This document shows positions 9,126 through 18,894 of a stretch of 64,000 nucleotides of DNA, piece after piece. The stretch's first letter is position 1, and the number at the start of each line of letters is the position of its first letter. The position numbers and the translations under genes are program-made. Source of the DNA: Hyunsoonleella aestuarii (GTDB lineage: Bacteria > Bacteroidota > Bacteroidia > Flavobacteriales > Flavobacteriaceae); NCBI RefSeq assembly GCF_006148925.1, contig NZ_VAWB01000002.1, positions 62,001 to 126,000 of the forward strand, read 5' to 3'. The notes beneath the pieces are model-generated. The model ran no database searches and was not told the origin of the DNA. It was given only the letters and a program-made list of their open reading frames with translations.

Positions 9126-10202
9126 ATGTTAGAGAAATTGCAAATAATTAAGCAACGTTTTGATGAGGTAAGTGATTTAATCATTCAGCCCGATATCATA
9201 TCAGATCAAAAACGATATATAGAGTTAAATAGAGAATACAAGGATCTCCGAGTTCTAATGGATAAGCGTGAGGCTTATATAGAACTTACTAATAATTTAG
9301 CTGAAGCCGAAGAAATTATAGCCGATGGGAGTGATGAAGAAATGGTTGAAATGGCTAAAATGCAATATGATGAAGCAAAGGATGGGATTCCAAAATTAGA
9401 AGAAGAGATAAAAGTATTGTTAATACCTAAAGATCCAGAAGATTCTAAAAATGCGGTTGTTGAGTTGCGGGCAGGAACGGGTGGTGATGAAGCGAGTATT
9501 TTTGCAGGAGATTTATTTAGAATGTATACAAAATACTGCGAGAGTAAAGGTTGGCGAGTTGAAACTGTAGATTTTAGTGAAGGAACCAATGGGGGGTTTA
9601 AAGAAATCCAATTTGAAGTAAGTGGAGAAGAGGTTTATGGTACATTAAAATTTGAAGCTGGTGTGCATCGTGTACAACGTGTACCGCAAACAGAGACTCA
9701 AGGTCGTGTTCATACTAGTGCAGCAACAGTCATGGTATTTCCCGAGGCTGAAGAATTTGATGTTGAAATTAATCCAAAAGATGTTAGAATAGATTTTTTC
9801 TGTTCATCTGGCCCAGGAGGGCAGTCTGTAAATACAACCTATTCAGCAGTACGGTTAACACATATCCCTACTGGGTTAGTGGCTCAATGTCAAGACCAAA
9901 AGTCGCAGCATAAAAACAAAGAGAAAGCTTTTAAGGTGTTGAGGTCGCGTTTATATGATTTAGAGTTGGCCAAAAAGCAAGAAGAAGATGCTGCTAAGCG
10001 TGGAAGTATGGTGAGCAGTGGTGATAGAAGTGCCAAAATTAGAACGTATAATTACCCTCAAGGCCGTGTTACGGATCATAGAATTGGATTAACGCTCTAT
10101 GATTTAAGTAATATTGTAAATGGCGATATTCAAAAAATTATAGACGAATTACAATTAGCCGAAAATACCGAGAAATTAAAAGCTGGTGATGATGTAATTT
10201 AA
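9126..10202 (+). CDS. prfA: Peptide chain release factor 1
   Basis: Reads UAA and UAG stop codons in the ribosomal A site and triggers hydrolysis of peptidyl-tRNA. 358 residues is normal. The catalytic GGQ is at 231-233 within [12 protein letters not shown], and the codon-recognition tripeptide of RF1 (PxT) is PQT at 187-189. RF2 instead has SPF, so RF1 is favoured. The coiled N-terminal domain covers about 1-100. It is followed 12 bases later by pyrF, so the two are probably cotranscribed. Very sure. Confidence 0.96.
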   Translation: MLEKLQIIKQRFDEVSDLIIQPDIISDQKRYIELNREYKDLRVLMDKREAYIELTNNLAEAEEIIADGSDEEMVEMAKMQYDEAKDGIPKLEEEIKVLLIPKDPEDSKNAVVELRAGTGGDEASIFAGDLFRMYTKYCESKGWRVETVDFSEGTNGGFKEIQFEVSGEEVYGTLKFEAGVHRVQRVPQTETQGRVHTSAATVMVFPEAEEFDVEINPKDVRIDFFCSSGPGGQSVNTTYSAVRLTHIPTGLVAQCQDQKSQHKNKEKAFKVLRSRLYDLELAKKQEEDAAKRGSMVSSGDRSAKIRTYNYPQGRVTDHRIGLTLYDLSNIVNGDIQKIIDELQLAENTEKLKAGDDVI

Positions 10203-10214
10203 TACTAAATGTAA

Positions 10215-11036
10215 GTGACTACAGACCAATTAATCCACCAAATAAAAATAAAGAAGTCTTTCCTTTGTATAGGACTAGATGTAGATTTAAATAAAATTCC
10301 TGTTCACCTTTTAAAAGAGGAGGATCCTATTTTTGCTTTTAATAAAACAATTATAGATGCTACACATCATTTATGTGTGGCATATAAGCCTAATACGGCA
10401 TTTTATGAAGCTTATGGGATTAAAGGGTGGCAAGCATTAGAGAAAACGATTAATTACCTTAACGAAAATCATCCCGATATTTTTACTATTGCTGATGCCA
10501 AGCGCGGGGATATAGGAAATACAAGTACCATGTATGCTAAAGCTTTTTTTGAAGATTTGGAATTCGACTCTGTAACCGTTGCGCCATATATGGGGAAAGA
10601 CTCAGTAGAGCCTTTTTTAGCATTTGAAAATAAGCACACTATCTTATTGGCATTAACATCCAACCAAGGCGCTTTGGATTTTCAAACTAAAAAAATCGAG
10701 AATCAAGAACTGTATAAGAAGGTTTTAGAAACTTCTAAAACATGGAAAAATTCAAAGAACTTAATGTATGTTGTTGGTGCCACCAAGGCAGAATATTTAG
10801 CAGATATTAGACAAATAATCCCTGACAGTTTTTTGTTAGTTCCTGGTGTTGGCGCGCAAGGAGGTAATTTGAATGATGTTTGTAAATATGGGATGAATAA
10901 CTATATAGGCTTACTAATTAATTCTTCGCGAGGTATTATTTATGCTTCAAACGATAATGATTTTGCCGAAGCTGCAGCATCAAAAGCTAAGGAGCTTCAA
11001 GAGCAAATGGCGTTGGAATTGAATCGCCACTTATAG
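10215..11036 (+). CDS. pyrF: Orotidine 5'-phosphate decarboxylase (type 2 subfamily)
   Basis: Decarboxylates OMP to UMP, the last step of de novo UMP synthesis. 273 residues, longer than the type 1 enzyme, as expected for subfamily 2. Lys58 in YKPNTAFYE and the Asp94-Lys96-Asp99 triad in [10 protein letters not shown] are the catalytic Lys/Asp network; PGVGAQGG (about 215-222) and SSRGIIYA (about 237-244) form the phosphate site. It uses a GTG start at 10215, 12 bases after prfA; no ATG lies close in frame and the conserved N-terminus begins right there. Cotranscription with prfA is likely. Confidence 0.94.
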   Translation: MTTDQLIHQIKIKKSFLCIGLDVDLNKIPVHLLKEEDPIFAFNKTIIDATHHLCVAYKPNTAFYEAYGIKGWQALEKTINYLNENHPDIFTIADAKRGDIGNTSTMYAKAFFEDLEFDSVTVAPYMGKDSVEPFLAFENKHTILLALTSNQGALDFQTKKIENQELYKKVLETSKTWKNSKNLMYVVGATKAEYLADIRQIIPDSFLLVPGVGAQGGNLNDVCKYGMNNYIGLLINSSRGIIYASNDNDFAEAAASKAKELQEQMALELNRHL

Positions 11037-11099
11037 AAATCACGATAACTGGGTAATCTTTTGATTAGGATTATTAGAAAACAATAAATTCTCTTCATA

Positions 11100-11915
11100 A
11101 TGCCTAAACAAATTGTGGATCAACTTCAAAGAGTCATTAACTTAAAGCAAAGGCCTAATCGAATCATTTCTTTAGTTCCAAGTCAAACGGAGTTACTTTG
11201 TTATTTAGGCTTAAAAGATAGTATCGTAGGCATTACTAAATATTGTGTCCATCCCAGTGATCTTAAGAAATCTGTCTCTGTGGTTGGAGGCACTAAACAA
11301 ATTCATTTAGACAGGATAGTATCCTTAAATCCAGATATTATTCTTTGCAATAAAGAAGAAAATACAAAAGAGATTGTTCAAGTATTAGAAGGTATTTGTA
11401 CGGTTCATATTTCGGCTATTTTTACCATTGAAGACAGCCTAGAACTTATTAGTCAATACGGGAAAATATTTAATAAAGCAGCTGAAGCCCTTTTATTAAT
11501 AAGAAATATTCAAAAGGATGCTAATGAGTTTGATAATTTTATTAAGAATGAACCAATTTTAAAAGTAGCATATTTCATTTGGAAAAATCCATGGATGGTT
11601 GCAGGGAATAACACTTTTATTGATTACCTACTTCAAATAAATAAATTTGAAAATGAGTATGCGAATAAGGATCGTTATCCAGAAATTCAATTGTCTAAAA
11701 AAAGTGTAAGCAAAGATGTTGATTTGGTTCTATTATCATCAGAACCTTATCCGTTTAAGGAAATTCACAAAGAAGAGTTAAGAGCATACTACCCTAAAGC
11801 CAAAATTATTTTGGTAGATGGAGAAATGTTTTCTTGGTATGGTTCAAGGCTTGTTAAAGCATTTGAGTATTTTAAAAAGTTGCATTTAGACCTTCAGGAT
11901 ATTCAAATTTACTAA
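11100..11915 (+). CDS. BtuF/TroA-like helical-backbone metal- or corrinoid-binding protein without signal peptide
   Basis: 271 residues with the two-lobe fold of helical-backbone ABC binding proteins: RIISLVPSQTELLCYLGL (about 21-38) at the ligand cleft, an IVGITKYCVHP block with Cys and His, GGTKQIHLDRIVSLNPDIILCNKEEN (62-87), and a long central helix. Family members bind cobalamin, haem or metal chelates in the periplasm. Here no signal peptide or lipobox is visible, so the protein seems cytosolic or its ligand role differs. No permease or ATPase gene is next to it. Two B12-dependent mutases are encoded in this window, which makes a corrinoid link tempting but unproven. The start at 11100 is the first ATG; no upstream extension is open. 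Confidence 0.75.
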   Translation: MPKQIVDQLQRVINLKQRPNRIISLVPSQTELLCYLGLKDSIVGITKYCVHPSDLKKSVSVVGGTKQIHLDRIVSLNPDIILCNKEENTKEIVQVLEGICTVHISAIFTIEDSLELISQYGKIFNKAAEALLLIRNIQKDANEFDNFIKNEPILKVAYFIWKNPWMVAGNNTFIDYLLQINKFENEYANKDRYPEIQLSKKSVSKDVDLVLLSSEPYPFKEIHKEELRAYYPKAKIILVDGEMFSWYGSRLVKAFEYFKKLHLDLQDIQIY

Positions 11916-12018
11916 CGTCTTCAACGAAGTTTGAAACTTTTCTTTCTAATTCTTTTAAACTTAATAGCTTGTTCAAGTTGGGTTTTATTTTCCCCACTTT
12001 ACAAAAATGTCTTTCCAT
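11872..12018 (-). CDS. Possible 48-residue basic peptide
   Basis: A short frame (begins MERHFCKVGKIKPN, ends FEYPEGLNATF) that runs into the 3' end of the converging BtuF-like gene by 44 bases. It is rich in Leu, Lys and Glu and could form a helix (NKLLSLKELERKVSNF). It lies next to another small helical frame on the same strand at 12093-12290. No family is recognised and no promoter is clear; it may be spurious. Confidence 0.25.
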   Translation of the reverse strand: MERHFCKVGKIKPNLNKLLSLKELERKVSNFVEDVSKFEYPEGLNATF

Positions 12019-12092
12019 AACTTATTCTTTATAATATAAAGTACGGAGATTAATGTTTTTTGGATGTAATGCAAGTGTTAAAGAATTGATAA

Positions 12093-12290
12093 TTATTCAA
12101 TTAACTGTGTTTGACCTCGTTCAAGGTATTTTAACTTGTTAAGCTTGTTAAGAAGCTTTATGGCTTTATATTCTGAGAAATCACTCAAAGCAGAGTCTGT
12201 TTGTCTAAAATTATATGCCTTTTCCATGAGCGAAATATAACGTTCATATAGTTTTATACGATTGTTTTTTATGGATTCTATTCTACTCAT
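12093..12290 (-). CDS. Small helical protein, hypothetical
   Basis: 65 residues, highly charged and predicted helical throughout (RIESIKNNRIKLYERYISLMEKAYNFRQTD region), with no signal peptide or membrane segment. It has a plausible ATG start and sits in a 530-base stretch between two plus-strand genes with no better candidate. Function unknown. The coding bias looks normal for the genome, so I think it is real but cannot exclude chance. Confidence 0.45.
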   Translation of the reverse strand: MSRIESIKNNRIKLYERYISLMEKAYNFRQTDSALSDFSEYKAIKLLNKLNKLKYLERGQTQLIE

Positions 12291-12466
12291 TTTAAATACT
12301 GAATAACAGGTACTTAAATATACATTATTTATTTAAGATTTAAAAACATAAAGAATTCATGTCATAATATATTATTTATACAAAGTGATTAATAATATTT
12401 TGTTAATGCGAATTACTTAATGCAAAGCATTTAATAAATTGTAAAATGAAACAAAAAAGATACATT

Positions 12467-12973
12467 ATGAAACAAGTAATTATACTTTTTTTAGGATTAA
12501 TAATTTCAGTTGGGTTAAATGCACAATCAAGTGATTGTAAATGCTGTACAGATAAGAATAGTGAATTCGACTTTTGGGTTGGTTCTTGGAATGTTACCAA
12601 CAAAAAAGGGGATTTAGCAGGAACCAGTGTGATAGAAAAAATTCAAGACAATTGCATTATTAGTGAGAATTGGAAAAGTGCAAAAGGAACCTATACTGGG
12701 ATGAGCTCAAATTTTTATAATACTAAAACAGATGAATGGGAGCAGATGTGGTTAGATAATCAAGGGGGTAGTTTACATTTGAAAGGAAAAAGAGTAGGTA
12801 ACCAAATGATTTTACAAACCGATGAGGTTTTAAATAAAGAGGGTAAAACTTTTGTAAATCGAATAACTTGGACTGCAAATGATGACGGAACTGTAAGCCA
12901 ATTATGGGAAATGATAACAGATGGCGACATTACTGTGGCGTTTAATGGATTATATAAAAAAGTCAAATATTAA
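12467..12973 (+). CDS. Secreted lipocalin/calycin-like protein (DUF1579-like)
   Basis: 168 residues from the chosen start. An in-frame ATG lies 21 bases upstream (12446), but the frame MKQVIILFLGLIISVGLNAQ starting at 12467 is a textbook signal peptide, so I prefer the later one; the upstream ATGAAACA is a near copy of it. The mature part opens with a CKCCTDK cluster and then FDFWVGSWNV, a motif common at the mouth of small calycin-like beta-barrels that often bind lipophilic ligands, followed by alternating strands and QLWEMITDG. Ligand unknown. It stands alone and ends in a terminator that overlaps its last codons. Confidence 0.7.
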   Translation: MKQVIILFLGLIISVGLNAQSSDCKCCTDKNSEFDFWVGSWNVTNKKGDLAGTSVIEKIQDNCIISENWKSAKGTYTGMSSNFYNTKTDEWEQMWLDNQGGSLHLKGKRVGNQMILQTDEVLNKEGKTFVNRITWTANDDGTVSQLWEMITDGDITVAFNGLYKKVKY

Positions 12974-12990
12974 TTAGTTGGCTTTTTTTT
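12958..12990 (+). terminator. Bidirectional terminator between converging genes
   Basis: AAAGTCAA pairs with TTGGCTTT (one G-T wobble), followed by a run of T; the stop codon of the calycin-like gene lies in the loop. The A-rich 5' flank also gives a T-run on the other strand, serving the converging DUF4197 gene. Confidence 0.65.
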
Positions 12991-13009
12991 AATAATGTGA
13001 ATGAGTAAT

Positions 13010-13714
13010 TTAATCTTGTAGAGCAAACACCTTTCTTAATAAATCAGTAGTTCTAGAAGATATTTTATTTCTAATTTCTTTCTCCTCAATAGCTATCATA
13101 GTATAGACACCTTTTAATGCTTCACCAGTCACATAATCTGTTAAGTCTGGGTTTACATCATTAGTAAATGGTAAATTATTGTATTTATTTATAACGCTGC
13201 TCCAAATGTCATCTGCACCCACTTTGCTGAACGAATTTTTTATAACTGGATTGAACTTTGCGTACAAAGCAGTTTCAGTTTTTGAAGTTAAATATTGAGT
13301 TGCTGCATTATCCTGACCTAAAAGTATATTTTTAGCGTCGGCGAACGTAATACCTTTAACAGCATCAACAAAAATAGGCGTAGCTTCCTTAACAGCATCC
13401 TCTGCGGCACGATTTAATACTTTTAAACCCTCGTCAGCTAATTTACTTAAACCAATATCTCGAAGAGCTTTGTCAACTTTATATAATTCTTCAGGTAATA
13501 AAATCTTAACTAACTCATTTTTAAAAAACCCATCAGTTTGCGCAAGTTTGGTTACTTGTTTATCAATACCAAAATCTAGAGCTTGTCTAAGACCAGATGC
13601 AATTTCCGCATTACCTACAGTCCCACCTTGAGGTAACTGGTTAACAACTTCTTGCAATTCGGCACAAGCCGTTAGGTTAAAAATTAATGCAAGTGTTAAA
13701 ATTTTTCTTATCAT
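13010..13714 (-). CDS. DUF4197 domain-containing lipoprotein
   Basis: 234 residues. N-terminal signal with lipobox LTAC (Cys17), so a lipid-anchored envelope protein. The rest is helical and matches the DUF4197 pattern: GLRQALDFGIDKQVTKL near 43-59, then GFFKNELVKILLPEEL, GLSKLADEGLKVLNRAAEDA and a C-terminal DYVTGEALKGVYTMIAIEEKEIR. No function is established for the family. It is monocistronic, with a shared terminator at its 3' end and a 180-base spacer upstream containing the purU terminator. Confidence 0.85.
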   Translation of the reverse strand: MIRKILTLALIFNLTACAELQEVVNQLPQGGTVGNAEIASGLRQALDFGIDKQVTKLAQTDGFFKNELVKILLPEELYKVDKALRDIGLSKLADEGLKVLNRAAEDAVKEATPIFVDAVKGITFADAKNILLGQDNAATQYLTSKTETALYAKFNPVIKNSFSKVGADDIWSSVINKYNNLPFTNDVNPDLTDYVTGEALKGVYTMIAIEEKEIRNKISSRTTDLLRKVFALQD

Positions 13715-13771
13715 GATTTTGGGTTTTGTGTTTAAAACAAATATATGAGATATGGTTTAGGTATCATAGAT

Positions 13772-13806
13772 AAAAAAAAGGCATCTTTTTGTGGGAAAGA
13801 TGCCTA
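13772..13806 (-). terminator. Terminator of purU
   Basis: GGCATCTTT (13780-13788) and AAAGATGCC (13796-13804) form a perfect 9-bp stem with a 7-base loop. On the minus strand it is followed by eight T, about 90 bases past the purU stop. Confidence 0.85.
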
Positions 13807-13896
13807 AATAGTTCAATAATTGTTAATCCCTCAATTTGTTTATAAACTTAAAGTCTTTTAATTGAGACACAATTATGAAAATTTAGTCACACTATG

Positions 13897-14751
13897 TTAT
13901 GAAAAAATAACAGTTTTATTGTTGTAAACCATTACTTTTCTATTTGTATGAAGTTTTACAGCATTCGCTAGAACTATTTTTTCGAGGTCGCGGCCTTTAG
14001 CAATTAAATCTTCAATGGAGTAGGTATGCGTTATATGCGCTACGTCTTGTTCAATAATTGGACCAGCATCCAATTCTTCGGTGACATAATGGCTAGTAGC
14101 CCCAATAATTTTGACACCGCGTTTGTAGGCTGAATGATAAGGTTTAGCACCAACAAATGCAGGTAGAAATGAATGATGGATGTTTATTATTTTATTTGGG
14201 TATTCATTTATTAATTTACTTGAAACAATTTGCATGTAACGCGCCAAAACAATAAAATCAATATTGTATTCTTTTAATAATGCAAGTTGTTTTTCTTCTG
14301 CTTTACCCTTTGTTTCCTTTGAGACAGGAATGTGGTAGAATGGAATTTTAAAATTATCTGCAATAGATTTTAAATCATTATGATTACTAATTATAAATGG
14401 GATTTCTAAGTTTAGTTCACCAGAATTATAGCGACCAAGTAAATCGTATAGACAGTGATCGTACTTTGAAATAAACAATGCCATTCGTGGTTTTTTCTTA
14501 GAAGAATAAATACGCCATTTCATTTCAAATTTTTCAGCTAAAATATTTTTAAACGCATTTTTAAAATCTTCAGTAGAGAAAGTGTCTGAAACAAACTCGC
14601 TTTCTAAACGCATAAAAAAAACATCTTGTTCTCTATCGACATGTTGATCTAGATATACAATATTTCCACCTTCTTTTGCAACAAAATTAGTTACCGAAGC
14701 AATAATATTTGGCTTATCTTTACAATGGATGAGTATGGTAATTTTATTCAT
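13897..14751 (-). CDS. purU: Formyltetrahydrofolate deformylase
   Basis: Hydrolyses 10-formyl-THF to THF and formate, balancing one-carbon units and feeding formate to purine synthesis. 284 residues with an N-terminal ACT domain (about 1-85, beginning ITILIHCKDKPNIIASV) that probably binds a regulatory amino acid, and a formyltransferase domain with the catalytic triad Asn190, His192 (NIHHSFLPAF) and Asp228 (EELDAGPII). Domain order and length are standard. It is transcribed away from icmF across 146 bases and ends in a clear hairpin. Confidence 0.94.
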   Translation of the reverse strand: MNKITILIHCKDKPNIIASVTNFVAKEGGNIVYLDQHVDREQDVFFMRLESEFVSDTFSTEDFKNAFKNILAEKFEMKWRIYSSKKKPRMALFISKYDHCLYDLLGRYNSGELNLEIPFIISNHNDLKSIADNFKIPFYHIPVSKETKGKAEEKQLALLKEYNIDFIVLARYMQIVSSKLINEYPNKIINIHHSFLPAFVGAKPYHSAYKRGVKIIGATSHYVTEELDAGPIIEQDVAHITHTYSIEDLIAKGRDLEKIVLANAVKLHTNRKVMVYNNKTVIFS

Positions 14752-14819
14752 TCAATTCTGAATTATTTAGCGCATAAAATTAATCTAAAAACATTCAAAA
14801 TTATCTTTCTTAAATAAAT

Positions 14820-14853
14820 TTGAATGATTAACTGTTATCGTGTGTTATTTTTG
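14820..14853 (+). promoter_or_regulatory. Promoter of icmF
   Basis: TTG at 14820-14822 and TATTTTTG at 14846-14853 are separated by 23 bases, both matching the Bacteroidota consensus. The -7 element is 44 bases before the icmF ATG. Confidence 0.6.
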
Positions 14854-14897
14854 AATATTTCGTAAATTGCAGACATTAAAAACAAGTTTTATTACGA

Positions 14898-17800
14898 ATG
14901 ACACAACAAACACCCTATAAACCTAAGTGTAAAGTTAGAATTGTAACAGCTGCATCGTTATTTGATGGACATGATGCTTCAATTAATATTATGCGTCGTA
15001 TAATTCAAGCTACTGGTGTTGAAGTTATTCATTTGGGGCATGATAGAAGTGTTGAAGAAGTTGTTAATACTGCCATTCAGGAAGATGTAAATGCTATTTG
15101 TTTGACTTCTTATCAAGGCGGACATAATGAATACTTTAAATATATGTTTGATTTACTTAAAGAAAAGGGATCTGAACATATTAAAATTTTTGGCGGCGGC
15201 GGCGGCGTTATTTTGCCTTCGGAAATTAAAGAATTAATGGAATACGGCATTACCAGAATTTATTCTCCAGATGATGGTCGTGAAATGGGACTTCAAGGCA
15301 TGATAAATGACTTGGTTCAAAAATCTGATTTTGCTATTGGCGATAAGCTAGAAATCGGTTTGGATGAGTTAAAAAATCAAAATCAAGCTTCAATAGCAAG
15401 GGTAATATCATCTGCCGAAAACTTTCCCGAGGTAGCAAAGGAAACCTTAAATAATATTCACACAAAAAATGAAGACTCGAATACACCAGTTTTAGGTATT
15501 ACAGGCACTGGTGGCGCGGGTAAATCAAGTTTAGTCGATGAATTGGTTAGACGTTTTTTATTTGATTTTCCTAAGAAAACAGTCGGGATTGTATCTGTAG
15601 ATCCTTCAAAACGGAAAACAGGAGGAGCATTGCTAGGTGATAGAATTAGAATGAACGCCATTAATAACGAGCGAGTCTACATGCGAAGTTTAGCAACGCG
15701 TCAATCTAATCTGGCGCTTTCAAAATATGTAAATGAGGCTGTTGAAGTTTTAAAGGCAGCTGAATTTGATTTAATTATTTTGGAAACATCAGGTATCGGT
15801 CAGTCGGATACCGAAATTATTGAACATTCAAATGTTTCTCTTTATGTGATGACTCCAGAATTTGGTGCCGCTACGCAGCTAGAAAAAATTGACATGCTGG
15901 ATTTTGCGGATTTGGTAGCTATAAATAAGTTTGATAAACGAGGTGCTTTAGATGCACTAAGAGACGTGAAAAAGCAGTACATGCGCAATAATAATCTTTG
16001 GGATGTTCCGCAAGAAGAGTTACCTGTTTTTGGAACTATTGCTTCTCAATTTAATGACCCTGGAATGAACACGCTTTACAAAGCTGTTATGGACAAGTTG
16101 GTTGAAAAAGCTGGTTCAGATTTGAAATCTACATTTTCAATTTCAAATGAAATGAGTGAAAAGATTTTTGTTATTCCTCCTGCTAGAACACGTTATTTAT
16201 CTGAAATAGCTGAAAGCAACAGGGCTTACGATAAGAAAGTTATTGAACAAACTGATGTTGCACAAAAGCTTTACGGCATTTATAAAACTATTGAATCGGT
16301 TACCGGACTTAAAATTGAATTGGCTAAATCGGGATTAGATGATGCTTTTAATAAAACTTCAGAAGATAAAGATTTTATTGAGCTTTTAGTTGGGGAGTTT
16401 GATCGTGTTAAGCTAAATCTGGATCCTCACAACTGGGAAATCATCACAGGATGGGAAGAAAAAGTTAATAAATATAAAGCCTCAATTTATTCATTTAAAG
16501 TTAGAGAAAAGGAAATTAAAATTGAAACGCATACAGAGTCATTATCCCACACCCAAATTCCAAAAGTAGCTTTACCAAAATACCAAGCATGGGGAGATAT
16601 TTTGAAGTGGTGTTTACAGGAAAATGTACCTGGAGAATTTCCATATACTTCTGGTTTATATCCGTTTAAGCGCACAGGTGAGGATCCTGCAAGAATGTTC
16701 GCAGGTGAAGGCGCTCCAGAACGTACAAATAAACGGTTTCATTATGTGAGTATGGGATTGCCTGCTAAGCGTTTGTCTACTGCTTTTGATAGTGTGACAC
16801 TTTATGGAAATGATCCCGATAATCGTCCTGATATATATGGGAAAATCGGAAATGCCGGCGTTTCTATCTGTTGTTTAGATGACGCTAAAAAATTGTATTC
16901 TGGTTTTAATTTGGCCGACGTTTTAACTTCGGTAAGTATGACCATAAATGGTCCAGCACCAATGCTATTGGGCTTTTTTATGAATGCCGCTATAGATCAG
17001 CAATGTGAAATATACATTAAACAGAATGGACTTGAAGAAGAAGTCCAGAAGAAAATAGCAAATCTATATAGAGACATAGAGCGTCCTAAATATAATGGGA
17101 AATTACCAGAAGGAAATAACGGACTTGGATTAATGCTTCTAGGCGTAACTGGCGATCAAGTTTTACCGGTTAAAGTCTATGATGAAATTAAAAAGAACAC
17201 TATCGCGCAAGTTAGAGGTACGGTGCAAGCAGATATTTTAAAAGAAGACCAAGCTCAAAATACTTGTATTTTTTCAACAGAATTTGCACTGCGATTAATG
17301 GGTGATGTACAAGAATATTTTATTGAAAATAATATTAGAAATTTTTATTCGGTTTCTATCTCAGGTTACCATATTGCAGAGGCTGGGGCTAACCCAATTA
17401 CACAAATTGCTTTAACCTTATCAAACGGTTTTACCTATGTTGAGTATTACCTAAGTAGAGGTATGGATATTAATAAGTTTGGTCCTAATTTATCCTTTTT
17501 CTTTTCAAACGGTATTGACCCCGAATATGCTGTAATTGGTCGCGTTGCTCGTAAAATATGGGCTAAGGCTATGAAGCTCAAGTATAATGCCGATCCAAGA
17601 GCGCAAATGTTGAAATATCATATTCAAACCTCAGGACGAAGTCTTCATGCTCAAGAGATTGATTTCAATGATATAAGAACAACACTTCAGGCACTTTATG
17701 CTATTTACGATAATTGTAATTCCCTTCATACCAATGCTTACGACGAAGCTATCACAACTCCCACTGAAGAATCTGTGCGTCGTGCCATGGCTATTCAATT

Positions 17801-18308
17801 GATAATTAATAAAGAACTCGGCTTAGCAAAAAATGAAAACCCAATTCAGGGGTCATTCATTATTGAAGAGCTTACAGATTTAGTAGAGGATGCCGTTTTG
17901 TTGGAGTTTGATAGAATTACTGAACGCGGCGGCGTATTAGGCGCTATGGAAACCATGTATCAGCGAAGTAAAATCCAGGAGGAAAGTTTGTATTATGAAA
18001 CATTAAAACACAATGGTAAGTTTCCAATTATAGGTGTAAATACGTTTTTAAGTAGTAAAGGATCACCAACAGTTTTACCTGCTGAAGTAATTCGTGCAAC
18101 GGAAGAAGAAAAAGAACTGCAAATACAAACTTTAAAAAATTTGCATAAAACTCATGACACTGAAGACTTATTAAAGTCCCTGCAAGCTAAAGCAATAAAT
18201 AACGAGAATATATTCGAAACACTTATGGAGGTTTGTAAGGTTTGTTCATTAGGGCAAATTACTAATGCGTTATTTGAAGTAGGAGGGCAGTATCGCCGAA
18301 ACATGTAA
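14898..18308 (+). CDS. icmF: Fused isobutyryl-CoA mutase with built-in G-protein chaperone
   Basis: 1136 residues in three parts: an N-terminal B12-binding domain (about 1-145, DGHD at 23-26 carrying the base-off His25, and GGGGG near 99-103), a MeaI-type GTPase chaperone (about 195-420, P-loop GTGGAGKSS 203-211) and a mutase TIM barrel (about 560-1136). It interconverts isobutyryl-CoA and n-butyryl-CoA using adenosylcobalamin. Two residues set the substrate: Phe601 (in RMFAGEG) stands where methylmalonyl-CoA mutase has Tyr, and Gln787 (in [11 protein letters not shown]) where that enzyme has Arg. Both match isobutyryl-CoA mutase and argue against methylmalonyl-CoA or pivalyl/2-hydroxyisobutyryl types. 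Length is close to known IcmF. It has its own promoter and is followed by a hairpin. Confidence 0.95.
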   Translation: MTQQTPYKPKCKVRIVTAASLFDGHDASINIMRRIIQATGVEVIHLGHDRSVEEVVNTAIQEDVNAICLTSYQGGHNEYFKYMFDLLKEKGSEHIKIFGGGGGVILPSEIKELMEYGITRIYSPDDGREMGLQGMINDLVQKSDFAIGDKLEIGLDELKNQNQASIARVISSAENFPEVAKETLNNIHTKNEDSNTPVLGITGTGGAGKSSLVDELVRRFLFDFPKKTVGIVSVDPSKRKTGGALLGDRIRMNAINNERVYMRSLATRQSNLALSKYVNEAVEVLKAAEFDLIILETSGIGQSDTEIIEHSNVSLYVMTPEFGAATQLEKIDMLDFADLVAINKFDKRGALDALRDVKKQYMRNNNLWDVPQEELPVFGTIASQFNDPGMNTLYKAVMDKLVEKAGSDLKSTFSISNEMSEKIFVIPPARTRYLSEIAESNRAYDKKVIEQTDVAQKLYGIYKTIESVTGLKIELAKSGLDDAFNKTSEDKDFIELLVGEFDRVKLNLDPHNWEIITGWEEKVNKYKASIYSFKVREKEIKIETHTESLSHTQIPKVALPKYQAWGDILKWCLQENVPGEFPYTSGLYPFKRTGEDPARMFAGEGAPERTNKRFHYVSMGLPAKRLSTAFDSVTLYGNDPDNRPDIYGKIGNAGVSICCLDDAKKLYSGFNLADVLTSVSMTINGPAPMLLGFFMNAAIDQQCEIYIKQNGLEEEVQKKIANLYRDIERPKYNGKLPEGNNGLGLMLLGVTGDQVLPVKVYDEIKKNTIAQVRGTVQADILKEDQAQNTCIFSTEFALRLMGDVQEYFIENNIRNFYSVSISGYHIAEAGANPITQIALTLSNGFTYVEYYLSRGMDINKFGPNLSFFFSNGIDPEYAVIGRVARKIWAKAMKLKYNADPRAQMLKYHIQTSGRSLHAQEIDFNDIRTTLQALYAIYDNCNSLHTNAYDEAITTPTEESVRRAMAIQLIINKELGLAKNENPIQGSFIIEELTDLVEDAVLLEFDRITERGGVLGAMETMYQRSKIQEESLYYETLKHNGKFPIIGVNTFLSSKGSPTVLPAEVIRATEEEKELQIQTLKNLHKTHDTEDLLKSLQAKAINNENIFETLMEVCKVCSLGQITNALFEVGGQYRRNM

Positions 18309-18317
18309 GCAGAGAAC

Positions 18318-18341
18318 CACTTTTTGGCTTTTCAAAAAGTG
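18318..18341 (+). terminator. Hairpin after icmF
   Basis: CACTTTTTG and CAAAAAGTG form a perfect 9-bp stem with a 6-base loop 10 bases past the icmF stop. The following sequence is only moderately T-rich, so termination may be inefficient. Confidence 0.5.
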
Positions 18342-18449
18342 TGAATCTTTTATTCATAGCATTTTAGAAGTATTGCCTAATTGATAAAAAAATAAACGCA
18401 ACCAATTCGAGTTTTCATCATCTCTATTTAAAACTAAACTGTTTTATTA

Positions 18450-18884
18450 ATGAAAAACATACTGCTTACTTTTTTTATTACTGCTATATGTTTTAGTTGT
18501 ATATCAGATGATGGTATACCTAAATATGAAACTCAAATTGTTTGAAAATGGAGAATGATAGAACAATTAATAGACCCAGGAGATGGTAGTGGCACTTTTC
18601 AACCTATAATCAGTGATAGAACATTTGAGTTTTTAAGCAATGGCACTGTAAAGTTAAATGGAAACATGTGTTTTATAGGAAATACAGTTAACCCTGAGTC
18701 CTTTGGGACATATGAATTTATTGATGATCCACGAGCTGATGTACAGTTTGAAGGAACGATATATCCAGATGATTGTGAATTTTCGGAGGCAACGATATCC
18801 TTCAATCTAACTTTAGATGGTCGTTTGGTGATTTGGTATTTTTGTATTGAAGGTTGTGCTGAAAAATATGAGAAAATAAACTAG
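18450..18884 (+). pseudogene. Lipocalin-like lipoprotein gene interrupted by one in-frame TGA
   Basis: Reading from ATG 18450 gives a clean lipoprotein signal (MKNILLTFFITAICFSC, lipobox Cys17) and about 31 codons up to ETQIV. Then TGA at 18543-18545 stops the frame. The very same frame continues as KWRMIEQLIDPGDGSGTFQ to a natural stop at 18884. In related flavobacterial lipoproteins this place commonly reads V-G-K-W at the start of the lipocalin-like domain, so a GGA glycine codon appears to have become TGA by one base change. The remaining 110 codons have no disruption, and the Cys-containing barrel (DDCEFSEATISF, CIEGCAEK) looks intact. A downstream ATG at 18555 could give a signal-less protein. 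Recent inactivation or a sequencing error both fit. Confidence 0.8.
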
Positions 18885-18894
18885 ACGTGTTTAT

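Noticed and set aside
11872-12290. Repeat relation between the two small helical frames
   Set aside because: Leu/Lys/Glu-rich stretches look alike, but no convincing DNA-level repeat was found.
18543-18545. TGA as selenocysteine codon in the lipoprotein gene
   Set aside because: No selenocysteine-insertion stem was seen after the TGA and the position normally carries Gly, so a nonsense change is simpler.
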